A DNA stretch of 64,000 bases from Paracentrotus lividus (Eukaryota; Echinodermata; Echinoidea; Camarodonta; Echinidae). The position numbers were made by a program, and so were the translations under genes. Below, in pieces: positions 36,960-48,051 of this stretch; the first letter of the stretch is position 1, and every line of letters begins with the position of its first letter. The notes beneath the pieces were generated by a model. That model did no database searches. It saw nothing but the letters and a program-made list of their open reading frames with translations, and had not been told where the DNA came from. The stretch spans positions 22,839,254-22,903,253 of the forward strand of contig CALNVZ010002100.1 of NCBI GenBank assembly GCA_940671915.1, read 5' to 3'.

Positions 36960-38311
36960 ATGTAACCATTGTTATCATTATTATGAAAGAACTTCAATAA
37001 ATATCATTAAAATCATTTAAAGGCTTCATAAACAATCATTAAAAAAATATTTTCCAACATAATAGTGAAGTATTATAAAATAAAATGTTAATTCATTTTG
37101 TGCTTATTACAAACACGTGAATCGAGAGTTAGATAGTTACATAAAGTGTGATTCATTATATCAAAATGAGACACAAGTCGCCAGCAGAGTCAAGAATATG
37201 GGCAAAATAATCAATTTTTAAATACTTTCCCCTATTGTTTTTTCTCATTTTTTTTTACAAATCACATTTGTCTGAAATATTGAAGATTTAGAAAAAAACA
37301 AAACAACAGCAACAATTTAAAAAAATATATTTTGCAGATTTCTTTGGCTACTAGTGTCTCATTTTGGTATAATAAATCACATGTATTGTGTACTCAGTGC
37401 CTAGAATTTACATTTTCACCTAATAATATTATGTCATACTTGCGAAGGTGCTCTTTTTTAACGATATAGGTATACAGTTGAAACATATCTAGTTTATGGG
37501 GCCAGAATAAAATCTCATTTTATGGTCATTCTCTTCCGTTCGTCTTCGTTAGATGCATTTTTTTCTCCCGATGTTTTATGCTTTTTATACAAAATTTAGG
37601 TTGATGACATGCATGTTATTTTTTTAATACATAAGAACAACATCATACATTGTCCTACAGCGGCGGATCCAGGATTTGAAAATAGGGGGACGCTATGCCC
37701 CCCCCTTTTCCCCCCCCCCCCAAAAAAAAAAGAAAAAAAAGAAAGGGGGTGAAATCTTCTGATTTCAGCATGCAAAGTCAATGAGCGGTTTTCAAATTAC
37801 AGGGGTACGCCCCGGCCTATATCGGCCAATGATAGCTATCAAGTACAGTTTAAGAATGACTGACGCAAACCAGAAAATATTCACTAGGGACCCCGTTTCG
37901 GTCTTACTCTAAAGTCAGTCCCTTTCAGTCGCACCTATCGAATAAAGGAATACACCACATCAATTAATATTGTGTCGGTCCAGGTTATGTTTTATTACAA
38001 TGAAATACATTTGAGCTTGATATCATTAAATATTTATTCATTCTAAAATAAACAAAAGCCAAAATTGACGGGAAACGGTTGAAAGGGCCAGGGGTCTCAC
38101 TCCTTGGCCCCTATAAACGGAGATTTATTCATTTCCACCCCTTTTCACTCTTTTTTTTTTTTTTTTTTTAGAGTTTATTGTTATGTACACGATTAAAATA
38201 TGACGGACATATAATAACAACAGGAAATAGTGGACAAAGAAAGAAGCAATGCATTTTCATAAACAATAACTCGGGCACAAGCTTTACATTGAAAGAGTAG
38301 TTATACTTAAT
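36960..38311. other. intergenic, no gene recognised
   Basis: AT-rich. At 37660-37735 there is a GCGGCGGATCCAGGATTTG stretch followed by C and A runs, probably one end of a dispersed repeat, and a T run at about 38150-38170. Confidence 0.5.
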
Positions 38312-38623
38312 GGCCCGTATTCACAAAGGTGACCTGAAGTTAAACTTAGCCTAAATCTGTTGTGTAAGTATGTCTAGCAAAATTGGATACAATCTTGAAA
38401 TGTGAATGTTCGATTTATTAGAATTGTTGGTACTTAAACTATTAAAAACTACATGGAAACGATAAGTATAAAGTTTTCCTAATCACTAAGCATGATTCTA
38501 GAATCAATTAACCGAGTATGGAACATTGCAACGTAGAAACATTTGTTTCCCATTTTGCTAGCCATAGTTAAACCACAGATTTAAGCTCGGCTTAACCTTA
38601 TGCCACCTTTGTGAATTCGGGCC
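38312..38623. mobile_element. 312-bp MITE with GGCCCGTATTCACAAAGGTG ends
   Basis: GGCCCGTATTCACAAAGGTG at the left is matched by CACCTTTGTGAATTCGGGCC inverted at the right, with pairing continuing inward (AAACTTAGCC, AGCTCGGCTTAA). The flanks give no clean target duplication. Non-coding. Confidence 0.72.
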
Positions 38624-39949
38624 TTTGAGACTTCAAAAGCTTGCGATCATTTTGCACATTAAGAATGTTGATGTGCGTGAAAACTACATGATAAATTCTG
38701 TTCATTTCAATGAAAATGTATAATTTCAATTATTTTGATTGCTATCTATACCGGCACCAGTAAAACATATAGATGTACATGTAGATAGAATATTTCTAGA
38801 GTCCATGTATATTAGTGAATATTTTTTTCCACAAATAGTTGAAAAGCTCGCTACATAATGCAATAATCTTTAGTATCAAATACGGCGGGTGAAGATTCGG
38901 TGGGAAATAGTTGTACATGCACATGATATTGGGAAAGTAATGATAAACGATAAAAGGATAAAAATCATTATCGCATGTGTTCAAATTATACGTCTGAAAG
39001 AAAATAATGAAGTGGAACTTCAAGATCGAAAATCGGAATAATTAATGCATCTCAAATAAATGGTTGTAGACATTGAATTCAAAACGGTGTTAAGAGAAAT
39101 AGTGATATATTTTACGTCAATAAATGAAAATTATGGAAATAAAATGAATTGAATTGAATGAATTGAATGATAATATTAAACAATTGATATTAATTAGCTG
39201 TTTGTTTTCTGGTTTCCTTTCATTTAGTCACCTTTTGAAAAGTCATTGTCATTGTAGATTTACTCCTTAATGTCCTGAATAACTATTTTTACACTATAAT
39301 AATAGTTTGAGAGTGTAATTATAAACTGAGTATGAGTTACAAACGTATACAGTAACATCCAAAGTATATAGTCAACAATAAATTCATTAAAGGCGAGAAA
39401 ACTTGTTTTTAGTCAAAATGGAAACTTAAACTGAACTTTAAACTAAAACTTTAAAAAGGGGATATTAGACGTATGGTGATAACTATTTGGTTTTATCTTT
39501 AAGGCACTGTGTATATAGACTTGTATAGATTTATATTGCAGCGTATATAAAAAATGACGTGATGCAAATATAATTGCTAAAATTATAGAAAAAAATGTCA
39601 TAATCACTCAATTACTGTTTTCAAAACCGTTGGCTTCATACATTTACCATGTTTGACATCCTTTACAAAATAAAATGTTTATTGTATAAAAAAAAAAGAA
39701 GATTAAACAAAAATCATATCTTCTTAAAGAAGATATGCCTAAACCAGCCAGTTAAGTGTTTTACATCATGAAGGAACTACAAATCATAAATTGTAATGAA
39801 CTTTAACAGACAAAACAACAATGTTGTTAAAAATTGTCATCGATTGCAAATGGCAAGATCATATATCTTTTGTATAAATGCACGTATACTACGTAATTTA
39901 CACCTACAAATGAAATTATTTTCGAAATAAAAATAAATAAATTTACATA
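38624..39949. other. intergenic with (AATTG)n tail at 39114-39172
   Basis: Mostly plain AT-rich DNA. ATGGAAATAAAATGAATTG with repeated AATTG at 39130-39172 looks like the 3' tail of a truncated non-LTR element in plus orientation. Confidence 0.45.
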
Positions 39950-40395
39950 CAGTCTGTATCAAATAAGATGACACAAGTGAGGAACATTTTTAAAAATTGT
40001 AATGTATGAAGATTAATCACAACCTGGTAGTGTTTGATATTTCCACAAAGTAGGAAAAACATACTTCCTTCCGCAATTTTTAATCTCATTTGGTGCCGTA
40101 GATCTTGAGATATCATTAGTTTCTATAATCACGAAAATACATTTTGCGCATGCTTTGTGCAGGTTTTTGAACACATTAAACCCAAATGACCGAAGCGAGC
40201 CACGTTATAAAGAACCAAGGGTTTGTGTAATTCCGATGTTCTCCTTGTCGCACGAATTTAAGCATTTCTTATGTTTTACAGTAGGAAAAAAAAAACAGCA
40301 AGAAAAATCTTTTGGCTTTAATTCGGTACCACATACACATAATCCATTAAGAAGATTTCATACCAAAATTATTTTTGCCCCGATACTGTACATAT
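39950..40395. mobile_element. diverged copy of the CAGTCTGT-type TA element
   Basis: Begins TA-CAGTCTGTATCAAATAAG and follows the same order of words as the better copy at 53080-53546 (TGAAGATTAATCACAACCTG, TTTGGCTTTAATTCGGTACC), ending in GCCCCGATACTGTACAT, where the right inverted end is eroded. It lies just 3' of the membrane-protein tail exon. Confidence 0.6.
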
Positions 40396-40419
40396 CATTA
40401 CCTTTTTGTTTGTTCAAAA

Positions 40420-40422
<3 letters not shown>

Positions 40423-40457
<35 letters not shown>

Positions 40458-40498
40458 ACACACACACACACACACACTCTCTCTCTCTCTCTCTCTCT
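40423..40498. repeat. (CA)n(CT)n microsatellite
   Basis: About 55 bases of CA repeat (one CCC interruption) followed by about 20 of CT. It sits immediately 3' of the minus-strand tail exon and may lie in its 3' UTR. The plus-strand frames of His/Thr here are repeat translations. Confidence 0.9.
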
Positions 40499-40531
40499 TT
40501 ACCCCATTATTTATTTTTTCTGTCCGTTTTT

Positions 40532-40787
40532 TCAAAGTTCTGTAATCTGCACAACTGGTGCACGTTTATCTTCATCACCAATCCCGTCTTTCGGTGAGTA
40601 TATGTCGTCATTTTCTGGAGTAAGCTTTCCATCATTTTCTGGAGTAAGCTTTCCATCATTTTCATAAAAAACTGTGTCATTTTCTGTTAAACCCGTTTGC
40701 TTCTTTCCATCTGGTTCGTCTGCTCCGATAAGGCCTTTGGTTGAAAGCTGTGTGGAAAGGCGCAATGCCGTTTCATTCTCATGATCT
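40532..40787 (-). CDS. cytoplasmic-tail exon of a membrane protein
   Basis: Last coding exon. It follows a pyrimidine-rich acceptor (CTCTCCGATTCACAG). Its first base completes an AA|A Lys codon from the transmembrane exon, an exact phase fit. It encodes 84 residues, highly charged and without hydrophobic segments. Residues 42-58 hold an 8-residue tandem duplication (ENDGKLTP twice, then ENDDIYSP). Tyr41 lies in VFYENDG, which has the YxN form bound by Grb2-type SH2 domains, and Tyr63 lies in DIYSPKD. The C-terminus QITEL fits a class I PDZ ligand. These motif roles are inferred from consensus only. The long open frame extends upstream of the acceptor (to 40810), but the phase match argues for splicing. 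Protein family not recognised. Confidence 0.72.
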
Positions 40788-40992
40788 CTGTGAATCGGAG
40801 AGTGAGACAATGGATTACCATTCCATTAATTATGATATTATAGAGAGAGAGAAAAAAAAAAAAACAACAAAAATTATGAATTGTAATTTGCATTGTGACA
40901 CAATAACAAAATGTAATGCTAATGCGTGTATTATTTTGGTCATTAATGAAGACAATAAAAGTCTTTCATTTAGAAAAATGTGAATCTAAAGT

Positions 40993-41265
40993 TTGAACCA
41001 CTCTCAGGTCATTCGTAACCCAGACTCTGAGTCCATCGGGACCATACACTTTCCAGGTAAATTCGATCCGGATTCCAGATCAAAGGCTCAAATAGACCCT
41101 GATTCCGAGTCAAAGGATCCAGTTAAACTGGATTCCGGGTCAACGTGTATGGCCCCAATGGACCCAGAATTCCGGGTAAAAGGTTCAGATCGACCCGGCT
41201 TATCAGTCACATGCTCTAATTGACCTGGATTCCGGGTCAGGAGGTTGATGACTGCGGAAAAGGGT
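40993..41265. repeat. tandem repeat of about 40-45 bp around GGATTCCGGGTCAA
   Basis: Five or six diverged copies of a unit containing GATTCCGGGTCAAAGG and GACCC. The flanks CACTCTCAGG (left) and CAGAGTGTATA (about 41315, right) are weakly inverted, so this may be the core of a small element. The plus-strand open frame (PDSES.., DPDSRSK) is its translation. Confidence 0.6.
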
Positions 41266-41763
41266 AATTTTTTTTTTACCCAGATGAAGAGTAAAAAATT
41301 TGACCCTTAATAATCAGAGTGTATATCATAAAAAAAATTTAAACACTGATATCTCAACAACAAAAAAACAAAAAAAAATCAGGTCACCAAAGTTTCAATC
41401 AAATAATATTTTTTGTATAAACTGCTGGTTGGCCAAGCATCTTCGTTCTCTGCAGTTCGTATGAAAATGGCCCAAAACGGCTGTTTTTTACACGTCGTAC
41501 GGAACCCGAACTGGATATGTGACGCGGACTGAATGAAATAACATTTTAACAGAAAAGGGACAAAATTATGAAACCACTATAATTCATTCTAAGAAGTAAT
41601 TTGAATAAAGTGTTTTTCATGTTTTGTATTCAAACAAAATAATCATGAGTAGGGCTCAAATTCATTAAAAATTATATAAAAGCACATTGATCGTGAAAGC
41701 AAGGTATTACACACGAAAAACATATTAGTTTCTACCCTGTAACAAAGATAGTTAATTAAGATA

Positions 41764-42729
41764 GGGTACATGCAGGTAATATGGGCCAGCAGGTAATATG
41801 GGCCACCTGAAGCAAATCATGTCGTGACCGTCGACCGGTGACCGTTGTAGCACCATAATGTGTTTTTCATATGAACTGTATACGAAATATATTCGTCGTA
41901 GAGCATCTGATGGTGAAATTTCACTGAGAAAATTGCTGAAAACAACAAGGTACGTAAAACATACGGCATTTTTTTACCCTGATGTAAAATTTGATAGTTC
42001 ACAGAATGTGATGGTGAAAGAGTGTTTGAGGGGGTGACCTCAATTGTTTTGTAAATTTAGTAAGCTTATATGTTTCATTTTGATCATACTAGCGTGTACA
42101 GGTCAATTTGTTTTAGTGAAGGGGTGCAATGTGCATTGAATGCTTGCCTGACACAGCAACATTAGTCAGGTAATATGGACATCCAAAATGGCGGAAATGA
42201 TTCTGGTACTTAGATTGGATGAGGCATAATCTCTTCGCTACGATTTTTTGGGGTATATTCAAAGTATATAATTGATATAAATAACTTATTGTAGGCCTAT
42301 ATTGACTGTATAATAAATAATATTTAAATAATTATAAAAAAATAATGATAATATACAAAATACATAACAATGAAATATATAGTCAAAGGATTTACTGAAG
42401 GGTCTTATAATTTCAAATTATATCTTAAAGTTAATGATTTTCAACATTTTAAGGAAATTCCAGACATGGTAGAGTCATTGTAGTTTTTAAACATACATTA
42501 AATACATGTGCCCATATTACTGCACATGCAGGTAATATGGGCACTTTGGTAATGACGTCAACATTTGAATACTGCAGACAGGGGGGTTGGTGATAATGAT
42601 TTTCTTCACAATAAAAGTTAGAGCAGTAGTTATTGATTCATATAAACAAAAAATTAGACTGTGTGTCATTTCGTAATTTTATGCAAATTAGGAAATGAGC
42701 TTAGGGGGCCATATTACCTGCATGTACCC
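41764..42729. mobile_element. 966-bp TA-type inverted-repeat element (short copy)
   Basis: Left end GGGTACATGCAGGTAATATG, right end inverted as ATTACCTGCATGTACCC, preceded by TA and followed by TT (probably a mutated TA). GCAGGTAATATGGGCC is duplicated at the left end. It is homologous throughout to the copy at 48052-49475, apart from that copy's internal insertion. No transposase. Confidence 0.78.
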
Positions 42730-42994
42730 TTTATAATTTACATATATAAATTGCAAAATTTGAAACAGCCATTCCGATTGTTTCAGATTGAGATTTTTAT
42801 GTGAGAATGCTCTGCAACATAGAGTTACATATTAACTCTGTGCTCTGCAACAATCATGGGAATAATGATCCGGATTGGCTATACTGTCAATTTGAAATTG
42901 ATTATAACTCTTTAAAGCCCCTATTTTGTATGTTGTTATGATTAAGGATTATCTCTGTCTCTCTATATAGGCAATAAAAAAGCATTATACATAC

Positions 42995-43085
42995 TTGTTT
43001 TTCCGATAACGTATGATGGCTAGTATGATTAAGATGAGAACTGAAACCACTACGCCAATGCACGGTCCGACGATTGCCCAATCCA
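42995..43085 (-). CDS. transmembrane exon of the membrane protein
   Basis: 91 bp between CTTATTTTGCAG and a GTATGT donor. It enters in phase 1 and leaves in phase 2. Residues 1-29 read DWAIVGPCIGVVVSVLILII and then LAIIRYRKN: a single hydrophobic helix of about 22 residues followed by the basic stop-transfer RYRKNK, which indicates a type I membrane protein with the tail exon inside the cell. The phase-1 entry fits symmetrical 1-1 exons upstream, the class used by many extracellular modules and by the 12-nt candidate exons of the array if they are coding. The ectodomain itself was not identified in this window. Confidence 0.75.
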
Positions 43086-43189
43086 CTGCAAAATAAGTTT
43101 GAATCGTTTTAAGCAGTCATCAACAACTCACCGACTACTAGTACCATATATAGTTTACACTCTCTACCCTCTCCCATTATGGATTGCCC

Positions 43190-43196
43190 CCCCCCC

Positions 43197-43229
<33 letters not shown>

Positions 43230-43347
43230 TAAATAAATTAATTAATTAAAAACAATAAAAATAAATAAATAAATAAATAAATAAAAAAAAATAAAAAATG
43301 AAAAAAAAATGAAAAAAAAAAAAAAATGAAATAATAAAAAAAAAATA
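43190..43347. repeat. poly-C then poly-A and AAAT simple tract
   Basis: C run, A runs and (AAAT)n at the low-coordinate edge of the tandem array. Similar A/AAAT tracts recur at each unit junction. Confidence 0.8.
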
Positions 43348-43665
43348 GAGATGCGGTAGCAGCATCTTGATTTTACCCCGTCTGAGGTAAGACAAAAAAT
43401 CGTGACAACTTAAGTAGAAATAAAAGACACCTTGACCAAGAATTTTATGTTTTAGGTACACTGCAATATAAATACATGTATATAAAAGATGATGCACAAA
43501 TGCACTTAATTTTCTAGATAATTTGTATTGTAGTTATATAAATAAGAACGCATGGGTCTTCAAATTAATTCAGCGAAATAAGTTAACAATAGGGAAGGAA
43601 TTATGCACCAAACTCATACTTAATCAACATTCAGTATGAAACGGCTAGCAAAAATGCCGTTCTAA

Positions 43666-43854
43666 GGGTGGTATCTCACTTTGCGGAGACGTCTCCGCGA
43701 CAATTTATGGGAAAAAAAAAGTCTGATGTAGTCCCAAATCCGTCTCCGAGCCGTCTCCGCGATATCGGAGACGTCTCTATTACTTTTTTTCCGTCGTGGA
43801 GACGAAAATTTCTATTCTGTCGCGGAGACGTTTTCGCGAAGTGAGATACCACCT
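43666..43854. mobile_element. PIF/Harbinger-like MITE in array unit 1 (one of seven copies)
   Basis: About 187 bp with ends GGGTGGTATCTCACTTTGCG and, inverted, CGCGAAGTGAGATACCACCT, and inner GGAGACGTCTCCGCG palindromes. Copies lie at 45075-45259, about 46346-46517, 47802-47990, about 50728-50911, 52218-52402 and, inverted, about 60708-60882. In units 2 and 6 both flanks are TAA, the 3-bp duplication typical of PIF/Harbinger. All copies are at the same place in the unit, so insertion preceded amplification. Confidence 0.75.
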
Positions 43855-44202
43855 TTACGTTCCTTTAAAAGAAAAAAATTTAATCAAAGGTCATAAAATA
43901 AAAAAAAAGTTGTAGAAGTGACATATTTGCATAAATATTTGGTTTTAATAAGGGGATAAACTTCCTTTTTAAGTCCAAGGCATAATAGCGTCTTTTGTAG
44001 AGGGGCAACTTTGACTAGTAAGAAGAACATACCTCATAGTAATTCACAGTAAAATACCCAATTCTATAGGCATTTATTGCTCCCTATAACACATTTCTCT
44101 AGGTAGTCATTTTTATTTCGAAACATCACTAATATCGGAAGAAGAATGTCTGATATACAAAAAAAAAAAATATATATAGAAAACAAATCAATAACGACTT
44201 AC

Positions 44203-44214
44203 TGCTCGTTGACT
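44203..44214 (-). CDS. candidate 12-nt micro-exon, unit 1
   Basis: On the minus strand AGTCAACGAGCA, preceded by a pyrimidine tract and CCAAAATTATAG and followed by GTAAGTCG. Both splice signals match consensus. In the phase required by the transmembrane exon (1-1) it encodes Ser-Thr-Ser with partial codons at each end. Coding status is inferred; the next exon upstream was not found. Confidence 0.45.
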
Positions 44215-45574
44215 CTATAATTTTGGAGAATAAAAAAAGGAGGGGAAAAATGTAATTTAGTACATTACATAATACAAACATATGATAATTTATGAAAAAA
44301 TATAGTTTATTAAGTAGACCTATGTGCATGCAGTTAGAAACGATTTCCCACATGCTGGAACATTTCAACCAAGACAAAAATCACACAATTTCCAGAAACC
44401 CTCTGGCATTTTTTTTATTATGTTGCTGAGAAAACTCAACACTCAATTTTAGTAATAGAAATTCGACCAGTAAAATCTCTCTGAATATCGTAGGTTACTG
44501 CATTTGTGAGGATGGAACGCAGAGGAAAAAAGGGCGATGGAACCGGGGGGGGGGGGGGCAAGGTGTACAGTGCTCCTACACTTCTTCAGGTACTCTAAAT
44601 GTGCCCCTTTTCAATGCTAAAATAAACCTTAAGCCTTTAAACCCTCTTAGAAGTTTAATTTCTTTTTGAAACCCATTCTTATTACTTAAAAATAAATAAA
44701 TAAAATATATATATATATTTTTTTTTAAATAGAGATGCGGTAGCACCATCTTGATTTTACCCCGTCTGAGGTAAGACAAAAAATCGTGACAACTTAGGTA
44801 CAAATAAGAGACACCTTAACCATTTTTTTTTGGTTTTTTGTTTTAGGTACATGCACTATAAATACATGTATATAATGGTGGGTGATTCCATGGTATATGA
44901 CGCTACAAATGCACATAATTTTCTAGATAATTTGTATTATAGTTATATAAATAAGAACGTATGGGTCTTCAAATTAATTCAGCAAAATAAGTTAACAATA
45001 GGGAAGGAATTATGCACCAAAGTCATACTTAATCTGCATTCCCTAGGAAACGGTAAGCAAAAATGCTGTTCTAAGAGTGGTATCTCACTTTACGGAGACG
45101 TCTCCTCGACGATTTATGAAAAAAAGTCTGAAGTAGTCCCAAATCCGTCTCCGAAACGTCTCCGCGATATCGGAGACGTCTGCAAGACTTTTTATTCGTC
45201 GTGGAGACGAAATTTTCTATTCTGTCGCCGAGACGTTTTTTCGAAGTGAGATACCACCTTAACGTTCCTTTAAAAAAAAATTTATATCAAAGGTCATGAA
45301 AAAAAAAAAGTTGTAGAAGTGACATATTTGCGTAAATATTTGGTTTTAATAAGGGGATAAACTTCTAAGTCCAAAGCATAATAGCATCTTTTGTAGATGG
45401 GCAACTCTGAGTAGTAAGAAGAACATACCTCATATACCCAATTCTATGGGCATTTTTTGCTCCCTATAACACCTTACTCTAGGTAGTCGTTTTTATTTCC
45501 AAACATCACTAATATATGAGGAAAAATGTCTAATGAACAAAAAAAAACAAAAAAATATATAGAAAACAAATCAA

Positions 45575-45600
45575 TAACGACTTACAAATCACAAAATTTC
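45575..45600 (-). other. unit 2 has lost its micro-exon
   Basis: The donor-side sequence CAATAACGACTTAC is directly joined to AAATCACAAAATTTC, which in other units lies about 170-190 bp further on. The deletion removes the 12 nt, the acceptor and its pyrimidine tract but leaves the GTAAG donor word. Confidence 0.75.
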
Positions 45601-46002
45601 AAGAAACCCTTTGGCATTTTTTTTTTGTCTTTTAAATACTGTATGAGGCTAATTTATATAAAAACACAAACAAATGACAGAGTGCACAAAGTATTATGTT
45701 GCTGAGAAAACTCAACACTCAATTTTAGAAATAGACATTCGACCAGTAAAATCTCTCCGAATATCGTAGGTTACTGCATTTGTGAGGATGGAACCCACAG
45801 TAAAAAAGGGCGATGGAACCGGGGAGGGGGTTGGGGGCAAGGTATACAGTGCTCCCACACTTCTTCCGGTACTCTTAATGTGCCCCTTTTCAATGCTAAA
45901 ATAAAACTTAAGCCTTTAAACCCTCTTAGAAGTTTAATTGCTTTTTGAAAACCATACTTATTACTTTAAAAATAATAATTAAAAAAAAAAAAAAAAAAAA
46001 AA

Positions 46003-46109
46003 NNNNNNNNNNNNNNNNNNNNNNNNNNNNNNNNNNNNNNNNNNNNNNNNNNNNNNNNNNNNNNNNNNNNNNNNNNNNNNNNNNNNNNNNNNNNNNNNNN
46101 NNNNNNNNN
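46003..46109. other. assembly gap (107 N)
   Basis: Run of N flanked by poly-A on the left and ATACACAGCACTG on the right. Comparison with unit 4 (47440-47569) shows that roughly 115-120 bases holding the AGAGATGCGGTAGCA unit start are expected here. Confidence 0.95.
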
Positions 46110-46866
46110 ATACACAGCACTGTAAATAAATGTATATAAAAGATGATGGGCGATTCCACGGTATATGACGCTACAAATGCACATAATTTTCTAGATAATT
46201 TGTATTGTAGTTATATAAATAAGAACGTATGGGTCTTCAAATTAATTCAGCAAAATAAGTTAGCAATAGAGAAGGAATTATGCACCAAACTCATACTTAA
46301 TCTGCATTCCCTATGAAAAGGCAAGCAAAAATGCCGTTCTAAGGGTGGTATCTCACTTTGCGACAATTTATGAAAAAACAGAGTCTGAAGTAGTCCCAAA
46401 TCCGTCTCCGAGACGTCTCCGCGATATCGGAGACGTCTCTAATACTTCTTATCCGTCGTGAGGACGAAATTTTCTATTCTGTCGCCGAGACGTTTTCGCG
46501 AAGTGAGATACCACCTTTACCTTCCTTTTTTTATTTATTTTTTTTTTTATCAAAGGTCATAAAATAAAAAAAAGTTGCAGAAGTGACATATTGGCATAAA
46601 TATTTGGTTCGATAAGGGGTAAACTTCCTTTTTAAGTCCAAGGCATAATAGCGTCTTTTGTAGAGGGGCAACTCTGACTAGTAAGAAAAACATACCTCAT
46701 AGTAATTCACAGTAAAACAACCAATTCTATGGGCGTTTATCGCTGCCTATAACACCTTACTCTAGGTAGTCATTTTTATTTCCAAACATCACAAATATCT
46801 GAGGAAAAATGTCTGATGAACAACAAAAAAAAAAAATTTATAGAAAACAAATCAATAACGACTTAC

Positions 46867-46878
46867 CGCACGGTGGCT
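46867..46878 (-). CDS. candidate 12-nt micro-exon, unit 3
   Basis: Minus strand AGCCACCGTGCG between CCAAAAATATAG and GTAAGTCG. In phase 1-1 it encodes Pro-Pro-Cys. The same caveats apply as for unit 1. Confidence 0.45.
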
Positions 46879-48051
46879 CTATATTTTTGGAGAATAAAAC
46901 AAGGAGGGAAAAATGTAATTAAGTACGTTACATAATACAAACACCTAATAATTTACGAAAAAATATAGTTTATCAAGTAGGCCTATGTGCATGCAGTTAG
47001 AAACGATTTCCCACATGCTGGAACATTTCAACCAAGACAAAAATCACACAATTTCAAGAAACCCTTTGGCATTTTTTTTTCTTTTAAATACTGTATGAGG
47101 CTAATTTATATAAAAACACAACAAAATGACAGAGTGCACAAAGTATTACATTGCTGAGAAAACTCAACACTCAATTTTAGTAATAGAAATTCGACCAGTA
47201 AAATCTCTCTGAATATCGTAGGTTACTGCATTTGTGAGGATGGAACCCACAGTAAAAAAGGGCAATGGAACCGGGGAGGGGGTGGGGGGTAATGTATACA
47301 ATGCTCCCACACTTTTTCTGGTACTCTTAATGTGCCCCTTTTCAACGGTAAAATAAAACTTAAGCCTTTAAACCCTCTTAGAAGGTTTAATTTCTTTTTG
47401 AAAACCATTCTTATTACTTAAAAAAAATAATAATAAAAAAAAGAAGAAAAAAAAATAGAGATGCGGTAGCACCATCTTGATTTTACCCCGTCTGAGGAGG
47501 TAAGACAAAAAATCTTGACAACTTAGATAGAAATAAGAGACACCTTAACCAAGAATTTTTTGTATTATATACACAGCACTGTAAATAAATGTATATAAAA
47601 GATGATGGGCGATTCCACGGTATATGACGCTACAAATGCACATAATTTTCTAGATAATGTGTATTGTAGTTATATAAATAAGAACGTATGGGTCTTCAAA
47701 TTAATTCAGCAAAATAAGTTAGCAATAGGGAAGGAATTATGCACCAAACTCATACTTAATCTGCATTCCCAATGAAACGGCAAGCAAAAATGCCGTTCTA
47801 AGGGTGGTATCTCACTTTGCGGAGACGTCTCCACGACAATTTATGAAAAAACAAAGTCTGAAGTAGTCCCAAATCCGTCTCCGAGACGTCTCCGCGATAT
47901 CGGAGACGTCTCTAATACTTTTTATCCGTCGTGGAGACGAAATTTTCTATTCTGTCGCCGAGACGTTTTCGCGAATTAAGATACCACCTTTACGTTCCTT
48001 TTTTTATTATTTTTTTTTTAAATCAAAGGTCATAAAATAAAAAAAGTTGTA

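Larger units (their letters stand above)
40788..42994 (-). other. intron between transmembrane and tail exons
   Basis: 2.2 kb, with a GTATGT donor next to 42995 and a CAG acceptor next to 40787. It contains a tandem repeat at about 40993-41265 and a 966-bp TA-type element at 41764-42729, both listed separately. Confidence 0.6.

Noticed and set aside
40155-40667. 170-codon plus-strand frame with a His/Thr repeat
   Set aside because: Runs through a (CA)n microsatellite and is antisense to the supported tail exon.
46692-46760. Possible exon reading IGYFTVNYYE before a GTATGTTC donor in units 1, 3 and 4
   Set aside because: Units 2, 5 and 6 lack 16 bases within it, which breaks the frame, and the acceptor side is purine-rich. 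The donor match may be chance.
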